Origin: Sinorhizobium sp. RAC02
GTDB taxonomy: Bacteria > Pseudomonadota > Alphaproteobacteria > Rhizobiales > Rhizobiaceae
Assembly: GCF_001713395.1 (NCBI RefSeq)
Contig: NZ_CP016450.1
Span: 3,502,501 to 3,566,500, forward strand
DNA length: 64,000 nt
Direction: 5' to 3'
Shown in pieces: positions 39,122 to 49,476 of the stretch. Position 1 is the first letter of the stretch; every line of letters begins with the position of its first letter. The notes below the pieces were generated by a model, which was not told the DNA's origin, ran no database searches, and saw only the letters and a list, made by a program, of their open reading frames with translations. Made by a program: the position numbers and the translations under genes.

Positions 39122-40024
39122 ATGTCGATTCTCGTCAACAAGAACACCAAGGTCCTCGTTCAGGGCCTGACCGGCAAGACCGGTACCTTCCACACCGAGC
39201 AGGCGCTCGCCTATTACGGCACGCAGATGGTCGGCGGTATCCACCCGAAGAAGGGCGGCGAAACCTGGACCGGCTCGAAGGGCGAAAGCCTGCCGATCTT
39301 CGCCTCGGTTGCCGAAGCCAAGGAAAAGACCGGTGCGGACGCTTCCGTGATCTACGTTCCGCCGGCCGGCGCCGCGGACGCCATCATCGAGGCGATCGAA
39401 GCGGAAATCCCCTTCATCACCTGCATCACCGAAGGCATTCCGGTTGCCGACATGGTGCGCGTCAAGGCTCGCCTCGACCGCTCCTCCTCGCGCCTGCTTG
39501 GCCCGAACTGCCCGGGCATCCTGACGCCGGAAGAATGCAAGATCGGCATCATGCCGGGCTCGATCTTCCGCAAGGGTTCGGTCGGTATTGTTTCGCGCTC
39601 CGGCACGCTTACCTATGAAGCCGTCTTCCAGACCTCCAACGAAGGCCTCGGCCAGACGACGGCTGTCGGCATCGGCGGCGACCCGGTCAAGGGCACCGAA
39701 TTCATCGACGTGCTGGAGATGTTCCTGGCGGACGACGCCACGACCTCCATCATCATGATCGGCGAAATCGGCGGCTCGGCTGAAGAAGATGCGGCGCAGT
39801 TCCTCATCGACGAAGCCAAGAAGGGCCGCAAGAAGCCGATGGCCGGCTTCATCGCGGGCCGTACCGCACCGAAGGGCCGCACCATGGGCCACGCCGGCGC
39901 TGTCGTTTCCGGCGGCAAGGGCGACGCGGAATCCAAGATTTCCGCAATGGAAGCCGCGGGCATCCGCGTCTCGCCGTCGCCGGCACGCCTTGGCAAGACG
40001 CTGGTCGAAGTCCTGAAGGGCTGA
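39122..40024 (+). CDS. sucD: Succinyl-CoA synthetase alpha subunit
   Basis: 300 residues. The N-terminal CoA-binding fold starts [18 protein letters not shown], and the phosphorylated active-site histidine lies in [15 protein letters not shown]. The gene is complete, ending in the usual VEVLKG. In rhizobia sucA normally follows directly; here an unknown gene intervenes. Confidence 0.98.
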   Translation: MSILVNKNTKVLVQGLTGKTGTFHTEQALAYYGTQMVGGIHPKKGGETWTGSKGESLPIFASVAEAKEKTGADASVIYVPPAGAADAIIEAIEAEIPFITCITEGIPVADMVRVKARLDRSSSRLLGPNCPGILTPEECKIGIMPGSIFRKGSVGIVSRSGTLTYEAVFQTSNEGLGQTTAVGIGGDPVKGTEFIDVLEMFLADDATTSIIMIGEIGGSAEEDAAQFLIDEAKKGRKKPMAGFIAGRTAPKGRTMGHAGAVVSGGKGDAESKISAMEAAGIRVSPSPARLGKTLVEVLKG

Positions 40025-40028
40025 GGCG

Positions 40029-40856
40029 GTGTTGCGGGTCCCGCGCATAAGCAGAACTAAAGCCAGGTCGCAGGACGCGATCTGGCCTAGCTTTCGCGCG
40101 GGATTGCAACTCTCAAGCCTATTCGAGCTTGAAACACCGGGTTATGACTTTGATTCCTGCGGTATTTCCGATTTGGATCAAAGACGTGCCTTTGAGGCGA
40201 TTGTCCGTCTCTTTTGCGCGATGATTGCCCTAGAAGGTGACCTTCCAAAAACATCTCCAAAGGAGACGTTTTTGGAGATGCGGGATTTTCTGGAGAGAAA
40301 TGGGTGGGCGACCGGCGATGAACGCGCCCGAGATCTCCTCCTCAATGTCCGTGCCACGCGGAACGCAATCGCTGCCACCGGTCCGTTGCATTATAATCAG
40401 GCAGCGGAGTTCCAAGGTCAGCGGGAACAATTGCGTAAGCGGTACTGGATCGAGAGTGTTGATCGGGCCGATGATGAATTTCTTTGTGAAGCGGTTCTGA
40501 CGAGTCGCTTCCTCGGGAATACTGCAGTCCATTTGCGCTCACGTATAAATGGACCCGTTCGTGAAATGATCCTGCTCTTGGCGTTTGATACGAATTTTGA
40601 ACGCTTCATAACTCCGTTCATCAGATCCGAATACATCTGGATCATGTCTCGCATGAAGTACTCGGCTTCTTACTCCGATTCGAACAGCGATCCGGGCTGT
40701 GTCAAGATTGACGGTCGCGTCGGAGGACGCGACGGTTCGGCAGTGTGTTTGGATTGTTTCGAATCCGGCTCCTACATAACGCAAACGTGCGATAAATTGG
40801 GTATTCCCCACGCATCAACTCAACTGTTCCTCGAGTATCACGAGAGGTATCTTTAG
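40029..40856 (+). CDS. Unknown protein between sucD and sucA
   Basis: Up to 275 residues if the GTG at 40029, four bases after sucD, is the start; the first in-frame ATG is only at about codon 65, so the true start is uncertain. The N-terminus is basic. The middle is helical (FEAIVRLFCAMIALEG, LLLNVRATRNAIAA). The C-terminal third has several cysteines (GCVKIDG, VCLDCFESG, TQTCDK) that could bind metal. No family is recognised and there is no signal peptide or membrane helix. Two sampled rows give 45-47% GC against about 68% in sucD, pointing to recent acquisition. The stop is two bases before sucA, whose ribosome site lies inside this gene. Confidence 0.7.
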   Translation: MLRVPRISRTKARSQDAIWPSFRAGLQLSSLFELETPGYDFDSCGISDLDQRRAFEAIVRLFCAMIALEGDLPKTSPKETFLEMRDFLERNGWATGDERARDLLLNVRATRNAIAATGPLHYNQAAEFQGQREQLRKRYWIESVDRADDEFLCEAVLTSRFLGNTAVHLRSRINGPVREMILLLAFDTNFERFITPFIRSEYIWIMSRMKYSASYSDSNSDPGCVKIDGRVGGRDGSAVCLDCFESGSYITQTCDKLGIPHASTQLFLEYHERYL

Positions 40857-40858
40857 CT

Positions 40859-43855
40859 ATGGCACGACTAGACGCCAACGAACAATTTCTCGCCACGTCC
40901 TTCCTCGACGGCGCGAACGCAGCCTATATCGAACAGCTCTACGCGAAGTACGAGGCGGACCCCGCTTCCGTCGGCGAAGAGTGGCAGGCCTTCTTCAAGG
41001 CCCTCGAAGACCAGCCCTCTGACATTGTGAAGGCCGCCAAGGGCGCCTCGTGGCAGCGGGCGAACTGGCCGATCGTCGCCAATGGCGAACTCGTCTCGGC
41101 GCTCGACGGCAACTGGGGCGTCGTCGAGAAGGTGCTTGAGAAGAAGGTCCAGGCAAAGGCGGAAACCGTTGCCGCCAAGACCGGCGCGCCGGTCAACCAG
41201 GCCGACGTCAACCAGGCGACGCGCGACAGCGTGCGCGCCATCATGATGATCCGCGCCTACCGCGCCCGCGGCCACCTGCATGCCAAGCTCGACCCGCTCG
41301 GCATTGCCGCACCCGTCGAGGACTATCACGAGCTGTCGCCGTCGAACTACGGCTTCACCGATGCCGACCTCGACCGCAAGATCTTCATCGACAACGTGCT
41401 CGGCCTCGAATACGCGAGCATTCGCGAAATGGTCGAAATCCTCGAGCGCACCTATTGCTCGACGATCGGCGTCGAGTTCATGCACATCTCCAACCCGGAA
41501 GAGAAGGGCTGGATCCAGGAACGCATCGAAGGCCCGGACAAGGGCGTCGACTTCACGCCGGAAGGTAAGAAGGCGATCCTGCAGAAGCTGATCGAGGCGG
41601 AAGGCTTCGAACAGTTCATCGACGTCAAGTACAAGGGCACCAAGCGCTTCGGCCTCGATGGCGGCGAAGCGCTGATTCCGGCGCTCGAGCAGATCATCAA
41701 GCGCGGCGGCCAGCTCGGCCTCAAGGAAATCGTGCTCGGCATGGCCCACCGCGGCCGCCTCAACGTTCTGACGAACGTGATGGCGAAGCCCCATCGCGCC
41801 GTTTTCCACGAGTTCAAGGGCGGCTCCTACGCGCCGGACGAAGTGGAAGGTTCGGGCGACGTGAAGTACCACCTCGGTGCCTCCTCGGACCGCGAGTTCG
41901 ACGGCAACAAGGTGCATCTGTCGCTGACCGCCAACCCCTCGCACCTCGAAATCGTCAACCCGGTCGTCATGGGCAAGGCACGCGCCAAGCAGGACCAGAT
42001 GGCGAAGATCTTCGAGGGCGACATCATTCCGTTGTCCGAGCGGGCCCAGGTCATGCCGCTGCTGCTGCACGGCGATGCGGCCTTCGCCGGCCAGGGTGTC
42101 ACGGCTGAAATCCTCGGCCTGTCGGGCCTGCGCGGCCATCGCGTCGCCGGCACGGTGCACGTGATCATCAACAACCAGATCGGCTTCACCACCAATCCGG
42201 CCTTCTCGCGTTCCTCGCCCTATCCGTCGGATGTGGCGAAGATGATCGAGGCGCCGATCTTCCATATCAACGGCGACGATCCGGAAGCGGTGACCTACGC
42301 TGCGAAGATCGCCACCGAATTCCGGATGAAGTTCCACAAGCCGGTCGTGCTCGACATCTTCTGCTACCGCCGCTTCGGCCACAACGAAGGCGACGAGCCG
42401 GCGTTCACCCAGCCGAAGATGTACAAGGCGATCCGCGCCCACAAGACCGTGGTCAGCCTCTATGGTTCGCGCCTCGTTGCCGAGGGCGTGATCAGCGAAG
42501 GCGAATTCGAGAAGATGAAGGCCGACTGGCGTGCCAGCCTCGAACAGGAATTCGAGGCCGGTCAGTCCTACAAGCCGAACAAGGCCGACTGGCTGGACGG
42601 TGTCTGGTCGGGCCTGCGCTCGGCCGACAACCAGGACGAACAGCGTCGCGGCAAGACATCCGTGCCGATGAAGCAGCTGAAGGAAATCGGCCGCAAGATC
42701 TCGACGATCCCGGAAGGCTTCCGCGCCCACAAGACCATTCAGCGGTTCATGGACAACCGCATGCAGATGGTCGAGACGGGCGAAGGCATCGACTGGGCAA
42801 TGGCCGAGGCGCTCGCTTTCGGCACGCTCTGCGTCGAGGGCACGAAGATCCGCCTGTCCGGCCAGGACTGCGAACGCGGCACCTTCTCGCAGCGCCATTC
42901 TGTGCTCTACGATCAGGAGACCGAAGACCGTTACATCCCGCTCGCCAACCTCGCGCCGACCCAGGCCCGCTACGAGGTCATCAACTCTATGCTCTCGGAA
43001 GAGGCCGTGCTCGGTTTCGAATACGGCTACTCGCTGGCCCGTCCGAACGCGCTGACGCTGTGGGAAGCCCAGTTCGGCGACTTCGCCAACGGTGCGCAGG
43101 TCGTCTTCGACCAGTTCATTTCGTCGGGCGAACGCAAGTGGCTGCGCATGTCGGGTCTCGTCTGCCTGCTGCCGCACGGCTATGAGGGCCAGGGTCCGGA
43201 GCACTCCTCCGCCCGCCTCGAACGCTGGCTGCAGATGTGCGCCGAAGACAACATGCAGGTCGCCAACGTCACGACGCCGGCGAACTACTTCCACATCCTG
43301 CGCCGCCAGGTGAAGCGCGACTTCCGCAAGCCGCTGATCATGATGACGCCGAAGTCGCTGCTGCGCCACAAGCGCGCGGTCTCCTCGCTGTCGGAAATGG
43401 CGGGCGAAAGCTCGTTCCACCGCCTGCTGTGGGACGACGCGGAGGTCATCAAGGACGGCCCGATCAAGCTGCAGAAGGACGCGAAGATCCGTCGCGTCGT
43501 GATGTGCTCGGGCAAGGTCTACTACGACCTGCTGGAAGAGCGCGAAAAGCGCGGCATCGACGACGTCTACCTGCTGCGCCTGGAACAGCTCTATCCGTTC
43601 CCGGCCAAGGCGCTGATCAACGAGCTGTCGCGCTTCCGCAATGCCGAGATGGTGTGGTGCCAGGAAGAGCCCAAGAACATGGGCGGCTGGGCCTTCATCG
43701 ACCCCTATCTCGAATGGGTGCTTGCCCATATCGACGCCAAGTACCAGCGCGTGCGCTACACCGGCCGTCCGGCCGCAGCCTCGCCGGCAACGGGCCTGAT
43801 GTCCAAGCACCTCGCGCAGCTCGCTGCCTTCCTTGAGGACGCACTGGGCGGTTGA
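40859..43855 (+). CDS. sucA: 2-oxoglutarate dehydrogenase E1 component
   Basis: 998 residues, the usual OdhA/SucA length. The N-terminal E1 motif [20 protein letters not shown], the thiamine-diphosphate site ([11 protein letters not shown], then [10 protein letters not shown] and [11 protein letters not shown]) and the C-terminal transketolase-like domain ([18 protein letters not shown]) are all present. It decarboxylates 2-oxoglutarate and passes the succinyl group to the lipoyl arm of SucB. GAGAGG upstream lies within the preceding unknown gene. Confidence 0.98.
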   Translation: MARLDANEQFLATSFLDGANAAYIEQLYAKYEADPASVGEEWQAFFKALEDQPSDIVKAAKGASWQRANWPIVANGELVSALDGNWGVVEKVLEKKVQAKAETVAAKTGAPVNQADVNQATRDSVRAIMMIRAYRARGHLHAKLDPLGIAAPVEDYHELSPSNYGFTDADLDRKIFIDNVLGLEYASIREMVEILERTYCSTIGVEFMHISNPEEKGWIQERIEGPDKGVDFTPEGKKAILQKLIEAEGFEQFIDVKYKGTKRFGLDGGEALIPALEQIIKRGGQLGLKEIVLGMAHRGRLNVLTNVMAKPHRAVFHEFKGGSYAPDEVEGSGDVKYHLGASSDREFDGNKVHLSLTANPSHLEIVNPVVMGKARAKQDQMAKIFEGDIIPLSERAQVMPLLLHGDAAFAGQGVTAEILGLSGLRGHRVAGTVHVIINNQIGFTTNPAFSRSSPYPSDVAKMIEAPIFHINGDDPEAVTYAAKIATEFRMKFHKPVVLDIFCYRRFGHNEGDEPAFTQPKMYKAIRAHKTVVSLYGSRLVAEGVISEGEFEKMKADWRASLEQEFEAGQSYKPNKADWLDGVWSGLRSADNQDEQRRGKTSVPMKQLKEIGRKISTIPEGFRAHKTIQRFMDNRMQMVETGEGIDWAMAEALAFGTLCVEGTKIRLSGQDCERGTFSQRHSVLYDQETEDRYIPLANLAPTQARYEVINSMLSEEAVLGFEYGYSLARPNALTLWEAQFGDFANGAQVVFDQFISSGERKWLRMSGLVCLLPHGYEGQGPEHSSARLERWLQMCAEDNMQVANVTTPANYFHILRRQVKRDFRKPLIMMTPKSLLRHKRAVSSLSEMAGESSFHRLLWDDAEVIKDGPIKLQKDAKIRRVVMCSGKVYYDLLEEREKRGIDDVYLLRLEQLYPFPAKALINELSRFRNAEMVWCQEEPKNMGGWAFIDPYLEWVLAHIDAKYQRVRYTGRPAAASPATGLMSKHLAQLAAFLEDALGG

Positions 43856-43907
43856 TCCGCCCAGTTCCCCGCACCCGCGACAACGAAATCAAGAACGGAA
43901 CACACTC

Positions 43908-45143
43908 ATGGCTACCGAAATCCGCGTCCCGACTTTGGGCGAATCCGTCAGCGAAGCCACCGTCGGCACCTGGTTCAAGAAGGTCGGCGACGTCATCAAG
44001 GCAGACGAGCCGCTCTGTGAGCTCGAAACCGACAAGGTGACGATCGAAGTGCCCGCACCGGCCGCCGGCGTCCTGTCGGAAATTGTTGCGAATGCCGGCG
44101 ACACCGTCGCCCCGGGCGGCCTGCTCGGCCAGATCTCCGAAGGCGCTTCTGCCGGTGCGGTCGCTCCGGCTGCCGCCGAAAAGGTCGAGAAGGTTGCGGC
44201 CGCTCCGGCTGCCGAAGCCAAGCCGGCCGCTGCTGCGTCCTCCATGCCGCCGGCCCCGTCCGCTGCAAAGCTGCTTGCCGAAAACAACGTCTCGGCCGAT
44301 CAGGTCGACGGTTCCGGCAAGCGTGGCCAGGTGCTGAAGGGCGACGTGATCGCCGCCGTTGCCAAGGGCATCACGGCAACACCTGCTGCTGCCGCCGAGC
44401 CGGTCAAGGTTGTCGCCCGTGCGGCATCTTCCGAAGCCGATGCGCCGCGCGAAGAGCGCGTGAAGATGACGCGCCTGCGCCAGACGATCGCCAAGCGCCT
44501 CAAGGACGCCCAGAACACCGCAGCCATGCTCACCACCTACAACGAGGTGGACATGTCGGCCGTGATGGACCTGCGCAACCGCTACAAGGACCTGTTTGAG
44601 AAGAAGCACGGCGTGAAGCTCGGCTTCATGGGCTTCTTCACCAAGGCCGTGACGCACGCGCTGAAGGAACTGCCCGCGGTCAACGCCGAGATCGACGGCA
44701 CCGACATCATCTACAAGAACTACTGCCACATCGGCGTCGCCGTCGGCACGGACAAGGGTCTTGTCGTTCCGGTCGTACGCGATGCCGACCAGATGTCGAT
44801 TGCCGAAATCGAAAAGGACATCGGCCGTCTCGGCAAGCTCGCCCGTGACGGCGCGCTCTCCATGGCCGACATGCAGGGCGGCACGTTCACCATCTCGAAC
44901 GGCGGCGTCTACGGTTCGCTGATGTCCTCGCCGATCCTCAACGCCCCGCAGTCCGGCATTCTTGGCATGCACAAGATCCAGGAGCGCCCGGTCGTTGTCG
45001 GCGGCCAGATCGTCATCCGCCCGATGATGTATCTCGCCCTCTCCTATGACCACCGCATGGTCGACGGCAAGGAGGCAGTTACCTTTCTGGTCCGCGTCAA
45101 GGACAGCCTGGAAGATCCGGAACGCCTCGTTCTCGATCTGTAA
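43908..45143 (+). CDS. sucB: 2-oxoglutarate dehydrogenase E2 (dihydrolipoyl succinyltransferase)
   Basis: 411 residues from ATG 43908; in-frame sequence continues upstream into sucA but the conserved start is [15 protein letters not shown]. It has one lipoyl domain with the modified Lys43 in [11 protein letters not shown], an Ala/Pro-rich linker, a peripheral-subunit-binding domain ([17 protein letters not shown]) and a catalytic domain with the active His in [12 protein letters not shown]. It transfers succinyl to CoA. Eleven bases after the stop comes a MAPEG gene, so lpdA is separated from sucB. Confidence 0.98.
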   Translation: MATEIRVPTLGESVSEATVGTWFKKVGDVIKADEPLCELETDKVTIEVPAPAAGVLSEIVANAGDTVAPGGLLGQISEGASAGAVAPAAAEKVEKVAAAPAAEAKPAAAASSMPPAPSAAKLLAENNVSADQVDGSGKRGQVLKGDVIAAVAKGITATPAAAAEPVKVVARAASSEADAPREERVKMTRLRQTIAKRLKDAQNTAAMLTTYNEVDMSAVMDLRNRYKDLFEKKHGVKLGFMGFFTKAVTHALKELPAVNAEIDGTDIIYKNYCHIGVAVGTDKGLVVPVVRDADQMSIAEIEKDIGRLGKLARDGALSMADMQGGTFTISNGGVYGSLMSSPILNAPQSGILGMHKIQERPVVVGGQIVIRPMMYLALSYDHRMVDGKEAVTFLVRVKDSLEDPERLVLDL

Positions 45144-45154
45144 GGGAGGTCCCT

Positions 45155-45568
45155 ATGGAGGCGGCAGCGTCTGCATCTTCGCCGATGCTCGTGCTTCTTG
45201 CACTGAGCGTGGCGCTGCTCGTCTTCCATATCGGGCTCCAGGGCATGCTCTCCACGAGGGAGCTTGGCTCCGCCTGGAACGCCGGCCCGCGCGATGGCGC
45301 GCGGGAGCCGACAGGCAAGCTTGCCGGACGCGCCGCCCGCGCATCGGCGAATTTTCGGGAAACCTATCCCGCCTTCGTCGCTCTTGCGCTGGCGCTTGCC
45401 ATCGCGGGCGACCCGGCAGGTTGGGGCCTCATCGGGGCGTGGCTGTGGTTCGTGGCCCGGCTCGTCTATATCCCGCTCTATCTCGCAGGCATTCCCTATA
45501 TCCGTTCGATCGTCTGGCTCGTCGCGCTGGCGGGTCTCGCGGTCATGGCGGGCGTGGTCATCTTCTAG
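45155..45568 (+). CDS. MAPEG-family membrane protein
   Basis: 137 residues with four hydrophobic helices. The ANFRETYPAFVALALALA segment (Asn/Glu/Pro in helix 2) and the WFVARLVYIPLYLAGIPYIRS segment are the MAPEG signature of bacterial YecN-like proteins. MAPEG members conjugate glutathione or handle lipid mediators; bacterial substrates are unknown. Eleven bases after sucB, so probably on the suc transcript. Confidence 0.88.
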   Translation: MEAAASASSPMLVLLALSVALLVFHIGLQGMLSTRELGSAWNAGPRDGAREPTGKLAGRAARASANFRETYPAFVALALALAIAGDPAGWGLIGAWLWFVARLVYIPLYLAGIPYIRSIVWLVALAGLAVMAGVVIF

Positions 45569-45582
45569 GAGGCAGACATCCC

Positions 45583-46227
45583 ATGAACAGCTACTTTCTG
45601 GAACTCGCCTCGCTGATGGCGATCTTCTCCTTTGCCATCGTCTCGCCGGGTGCCGACCTTGCCATGGTCATGCGCCAGTCGATCGTGCATGGGCGCCGTT
45701 CGGCGATCATCACGTCCTTCGGCGTCGGGACCTCGCTGATGTTCCACGTCACCTACACGATCCTGGGCCTCGGCCTCATCATTTCCCAGTCGATCTACCT
45801 CTTCAACATCGTGAAGTGGTGCGGTGTCGCCTACCTCATCTATATCGGCATCAAGGCCTTGCGCGCCGGCAAGACGGACATGTCCGTCGAGGCGGTGAAG
45901 GACAACGAGGACGGCAAGGGCGAGCAGTCGGCGCTGCGCGCCTTCGGCCTCGGCTTCCTCGCCAATGCGCTGAACCCCAAGCCGGTCTTCTTCTTCCTGT
46001 CGATCTTTTCGACCGTCGTCAGCGCCCACACGCCGATCGCCATCAAGTTCGGCTATGGCCTCGTCATGGCGTCCTGCCTGATCGCCTGGTTCGTCGGTGT
46101 CTCGCTGTTCATGACGACGCCGCGCATGCGGGCGGCGTTTTCCCGTGCCAGCCAGTGGATCGATCGCGCCAGTGGCCTCGTCTTCATCGCGCTCGGCATC
46201 AAGCTCGCCACGGAAAAGGCCCACTGA
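45583..46227 (+). CDS. LysE/RhtB-family exporter
   Basis: 214 residues from ATG 45583, with AGGAGG upstream overlapping the MAPEG gene's end. Six hydrophobic segments; the LysE motif IVSPGADLAMVMRQS (S/P-G-x-D) lies near the start and the LNPKPVFFFLSIFS block near residue 135. Exports an amino acid or related metabolite; the substrate is not predictable. It is the second LysE-type gene in the window and shares little sequence with the one at 2.2 kb. Confidence 0.88.
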   Translation: MNSYFLELASLMAIFSFAIVSPGADLAMVMRQSIVHGRRSAIITSFGVGTSLMFHVTYTILGLGLIISQSIYLFNIVKWCGVAYLIYIGIKALRAGKTDMSVEAVKDNEDGKGEQSALRAFGLGFLANALNPKPVFFFLSIFSTVVSAHTPIAIKFGYGLVMASCLIAWFVGVSLFMTTPRMRAAFSRASQWIDRASGLVFIALGIKLATEKAH

Positions 46228-46229
46228 GC

Positions 46230-46721
46230 ATGCGCACCGCCCTCGTTTTCCTCGGTCTCGTTGCCGCGACCGCCGCTTCCGCGGCGGAGTGCCGGCAGGA
46301 CCGCGCGATCTATGCGGATCGCGACGGGGGCTATGAGCTGACCTTCGAACCGGTCGGCTCGAGTGCCGCGGCAACCAGCCATCATTTCAAGCTGAAGGTT
46401 CTTTCGAGCAAGACCGTTCTCGACGGCATCGTGATGCCCGGTGACGACCCTGTCCGTTCCAACGGCATGGTCATGCACAATTGCCCGGAGGGCGACGTGA
46501 CCGGCGAGGAGATCGCCGCCTGCACTGTCTGGGAGGGCGTGATCTACGTGCTCGATGGTGCCGGTGATGCCGCCGTCTTGCCGGAAGAAGGCGCAAAGGC
46601 TGCCGAAACGCTGCTGCTGGCCGGGTTCGGGCCGTCGCTGCGCTATTCGACGCTGTGGGACGAAGGCAAGGCCAAGGTCGCGCCGTGGGACGTGTTCAAG
46701 CGGAAGGGATGCGCCGCATGA
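46230..46721 (+). CDS. Secreted protein of unknown function
   Basis: 163 residues from ATG 46230, two bases after the LysE stop. The signal peptide is about 1-19 (ending ASAAE). The mature protein has cysteines in AECRQ, HNCPEG, AACTVWEG and KGCAA, suggesting two disulfides, and a FHFKLKVL-type beta segment. No domain recognised. Its end overlaps the downstream SDR gene by four bases, so it is part of the sucB-to-lpdA run. Confidence 0.75.
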   Translation: MRTALVFLGLVAATAASAAECRQDRAIYADRDGGYELTFEPVGSSAAATSHHFKLKVLSSKTVLDGIVMPGDDPVRSNGMVMHNCPEGDVTGEEIAACTVWEGVIYVLDGAGDAAVLPEEGAKAAETLLLAGFGPSLRYSTLWDEGKAKVAPWDVFKRKGCAA

Positions 46722-47470
46722 CGGAAGCACCCGTTCTTCTCGTCACCGGCGGCAGCCGTGGCATCGGCGCAAGTGTCTGCCGCATGGCGGGCGCTGCCGG
46801 CTGGCAGGTCGCGGTGAACTATGTCTCCAACCTCGACGCGGCCGAGGCTGTCGTCGCGCAGATCCATGCGCTGGGCGGCTCGGCGATTGCCGTTCAGGGT
46901 GATGTCGGCAGTGAGCTCGGCCTTGCCTCGATCTTTTCGGCGATCGACGGCACCTTCGGCCGGCTCGACGGGCTGGTCAACAATGCCGGCATCGTCGCCC
47001 TGCCCCAGCGTCTCGACGAGATGTCCGCCGAGCGGCTGGAGCGCATGTTCGCCGTCAACGTCATGGGCTCGATCCGCTGTGCGCAGGAAGCGGTGCGGCG
47101 CATGTCGACGCTGCATGGTGGCAAGGGCGGCTCGATCGTCAACATTTCCTCGGTGGCGGCCCAGCTCGGCTCGGCCGGGCAATATATCGATTATGCCGCG
47201 AGCAAGGGCGCGATCGAGAGCTTTACCATCGGGCTTGCCCGCGAGGTGGCGCTGGAAGGCATCCGTGTCAATCTCGTGCGCCCCGGCATCATCGACACCG
47301 ACATCCACGCTTCCGGCGGCCTGCCGGAGCGGGCGCGCGACATGGCCTCGCTCATTCCGATGCAGCGGCCGGGTACGGCCGATGAAGTCGCCCATTCCAT
47401 TCTCTATCTTCTCTCCGATGCGGCATCCTATGTGACGGGTGCCGCCCTCAACGTCAGCGGCGGCCGCTAG
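46718..47470 (+). CDS. SDR-family oxidoreductase
   Basis: 250 residues from ATG 46718, overlapping the previous stop. Classical short-chain dehydrogenase: cofactor loop TGGSRGIGASV, NNAG, the catalytic Ser in NISSVAAQLGS and Tyr-x-x-x-Lys in IDYAASKGA, then the RPGIIDTDIH loop. It resembles the FabG/glucose-dehydrogenase-like group; the substrate is unknown. The asparagine after the first strand (VAVNYVSN) suggests NADP(H) preference, but this is weak evidence. 24 bases before lpdA. Confidence 0.93.
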   Translation: MTEAPVLLVTGGSRGIGASVCRMAGAAGWQVAVNYVSNLDAAEAVVAQIHALGGSAIAVQGDVGSELGLASIFSAIDGTFGRLDGLVNNAGIVALPQRLDEMSAERLERMFAVNVMGSIRCAQEAVRRMSTLHGGKGGSIVNISSVAAQLGSAGQYIDYAASKGAIESFTIGLAREVALEGIRVNLVRPGIIDTDIHASGGLPERARDMASLIPMQRPGTADEVAHSILYLLSDAASYVTGAALNVSGGR

Positions 47471-47494
47471 GCCCCCGCGCAGGAAGGACTTGTC

Positions 47495-48901
47495 ATGGCA
47501 TATGATCTCATCGTTATCGGTTCCGGCCCCGGCGGCTATGTCTGCGCCATCAAGGCGGCTCAGCTCGGCCTGAAGGTGGCGGTCGTCGAAAAGCGCGCGA
47601 CCTACGGCGGCACCTGCCTCAATGTCGGCTGCATTCCGTCGAAGGCGCTGCTGCACGCGTCGGAGACCTACAGCCATGCCGCCCATGGCATGGAAGCGCT
47701 CGGCATCGACGGCGTGAAGCCGACGCTCAACCTGCCGAAGATGATGGCGCACAAGGATGCGACCGTGAAGTCGAACGTCGACGGCGTCGCCTTCCTGTTC
47801 AAGAAGAACAAGATCGACGGTATCCAGGGCACCGGCAAGGTGCTGGGCGCAGGCAAGGTCTCCGTCACCAACGACAAGGGTGAAGAGCAGGTCCTGGAGA
47901 CGAAGAACATCGTCATCGCCACCGGCTCCGACGTCTCCGGCATTCCGGGCGTCCCCGTCGATATCGACGAGACGATCATCGTCTCCTCGACGGGCGGCAT
48001 CGCGCTCGAAAAAGTGCCGGGTCATCTCATCGTCGTCGGCGGTGGTGTGATCGGCCTCGAGCTCGGCTCGGTCTGGGCCCGCCTCGGCGCCAAGGTGACG
48101 GTTGTCGAATATCTCGACACGATCCTCGGCGGCATGGACGGCGACGTTTCCAAGCAGTTCCAGCGCATGCTCGCCAAGCAGGGCATGGAGTTCAAGCTCG
48201 GCGCCAAGGTGACGGGTGTGGAAAAGGCGGGTTCGGGCGCCAAGGTGACCTTCGAGCCGGTCAAGGGCGGTGACGCGACCACCATCGACGCCGACGTCGT
48301 GCTGATCGCCACCGGCCGCAAGCCCTACACCGATGGCCTCGGCCTCAAGGAAGCCGGTGTGGTGCTCGACAACCGCGGCCGCGTCGAGATCGACAACCAC
48401 TTCCAGACCAACGTTCCCGGCATCTATGCGCTGGGTGACGTGGTGCGCGGCCCGATGCTCGCCCACAAGGCGGAAGACGAGGGTGTGGCGGTTGCCGAAA
48501 TCCTCGCCGGCCAGGCGGGTCACGTGAACTATGACGTCATCCCGGGCGTCGTCTACACCCAGCCGGAAGTCGCCTCCGTCGGCAAGACGGAAGAGGAGCT
48601 GAAGGCCGCGGGCATCGCCTACAAGGCCGGCAAGTTCCCCTTCACGGCAAACGGCCGCGCCCGCGCCATGCTGGCGACCGACGGCTTCGTCAAGGTGCTG
48701 GCCGACAAGGACACCGATCGCGTGCTCGGCGTGCACATCGTCGGCTTCGGCGCCGGCGAGATGATCCACGAGGCAGCCGTGCTGATGGAGTTCGGCGGCT
48801 CGTCGGAAGACCTCGGTCGCACCTGCCATGCGCACCCGACCATGTCGGAAGCCGTCAAGGAAGCCGCACTCGCGACCTTCTTCAAGCCGATCCATATGTG
48901 A
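47495..48901 (+). CDS. lpdA: Dihydrolipoamide dehydrogenase (E3)
   Basis: 468 residues. FAD motif [16 protein letters not shown], redox-active Cys41 and Cys46 in [13 protein letters not shown], the NAD-binding [13 protein letters not shown], and the catalytic His in [14 protein letters not shown]. It reoxidises the lipoyl group of the 2-oxoglutarate dehydrogenase complex. It is in the same direction as sucAB but after four accessory genes. An AGGAAGG site precedes the ATG. Confidence 0.97.
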   Translation: MAYDLIVIGSGPGGYVCAIKAAQLGLKVAVVEKRATYGGTCLNVGCIPSKALLHASETYSHAAHGMEALGIDGVKPTLNLPKMMAHKDATVKSNVDGVAFLFKKNKIDGIQGTGKVLGAGKVSVTNDKGEEQVLETKNIVIATGSDVSGIPGVPVDIDETIIVSSTGGIALEKVPGHLIVVGGGVIGLELGSVWARLGAKVTVVEYLDTILGGMDGDVSKQFQRMLAKQGMEFKLGAKVTGVEKAGSGAKVTFEPVKGGDATTIDADVVLIATGRKPYTDGLGLKEAGVVLDNRGRVEIDNHFQTNVPGIYALGDVVRGPMLAHKAEDEGVAVAEILAGQAGHVNYDVIPGVVYTQPEVASVGKTEEELKAAGIAYKAGKFPFTANGRARAMLATDGFVKVLADKDTDRVLGVHIVGFGAGEMIHEAAVLMEFGGSSEDLGRTCHAHPTMSEAVKEAALATFFKPIHM

Positions 48902-48907
48902 TCGCCT

Positions 48908-48934
48908 CAGGCGGCTGCGACAACCGGCCGCCTG
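48908..48934 (+). terminator. Hairpin after lpdA, possible terminator
   Basis: 8-bp GC-rich stem (48908-48915 with 48927-48934) with an 11-base loop, six bases beyond the stop. No T-run follows, so read-through to the next gene is possible. Confidence 0.4.
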
Positions 48935-48984
48935 TCCTCGCCCGCCGAACGGGGGCACCATGAAAGCCACAAAGGATGGCCTTC

Positions 48985-49473
48985 ATGTCCCCCGTATCGA
49001 GACCCGTCTCGCTCCCGCATCCACTTCTTCCGTCTGCCGACTGGGCGGATCGTTTTACGCTTGGCTTGCCCGTCGACAACCTCACGGCACGCGAGGCGGC
49101 ACGGCTGGCGCTGGAGCACCCGCCGGGCTGGGTGCGCCGGCTGATGGTGCTGCGCAATGCGCTCGTCGCGCCCTTCGGGCTGAAGGGGGCGGCGGAGCAG
49201 GTGAAGACATCGGAAACGGAGATCGGCGGCTTTCCGGTGGTGAGTGCGACCGACGACCGGGTCGTGCTCGGCTTCGACGACCGGCATCTGGATTTCCGCA
49301 TCGTCATCGACATCCGGCAGGACCGGCCGAGCGGCCAGACCTTGAGCGTGATGACGCTCGTGCATCGCAACAACCTGCTCGGCAGGCTTTATCTTGCAGC
49401 CGTCATGCCGTTCCACAAGCTGATCGTTCGCACGATGCTGTCCGGCATCGGACGCCGGGTCGTCCAGAGGTGA
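48985..49473 (+). CDS. DUF2867-family protein
   Basis: 162 residues from ATG 48985, preferred over an ATG nine bases earlier because AAAGGA then lies eight bases upstream. The pattern is that of DUF2867: ADWADRFTLGLPVDNLTAREAA, LMVLRNALVAPFGLKG, LGFDDRHLDFRIVIDI and the closing MPFHKLIVRTMLS. Relatives are often fused to or near SDR oxidoreductases; function unknown. It ends three bases before the convergent TraB/GumN gene. Confidence 0.85.
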   Translation: MSPVSRPVSLPHPLLPSADWADRFTLGLPVDNLTAREAARLALEHPPGWVRRLMVLRNALVAPFGLKGAAEQVKTSETEIGGFPVVSATDDRVVLGFDDRHLDFRIVIDIRQDRPSGQTLSVMTLVHRNNLLGRLYLAAVMPFHKLIVRTMLSGIGRRVVQR

Positions 49474-49476
49474 GGC

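Noticed and set aside
40868..43810. A 980-codon open frame on the minus strand across sucA
   Set aside because: It is the antisense shadow of sucA in GC-rich DNA; its protein is low-complexity and has no recognisable motif, while sucA is certain.
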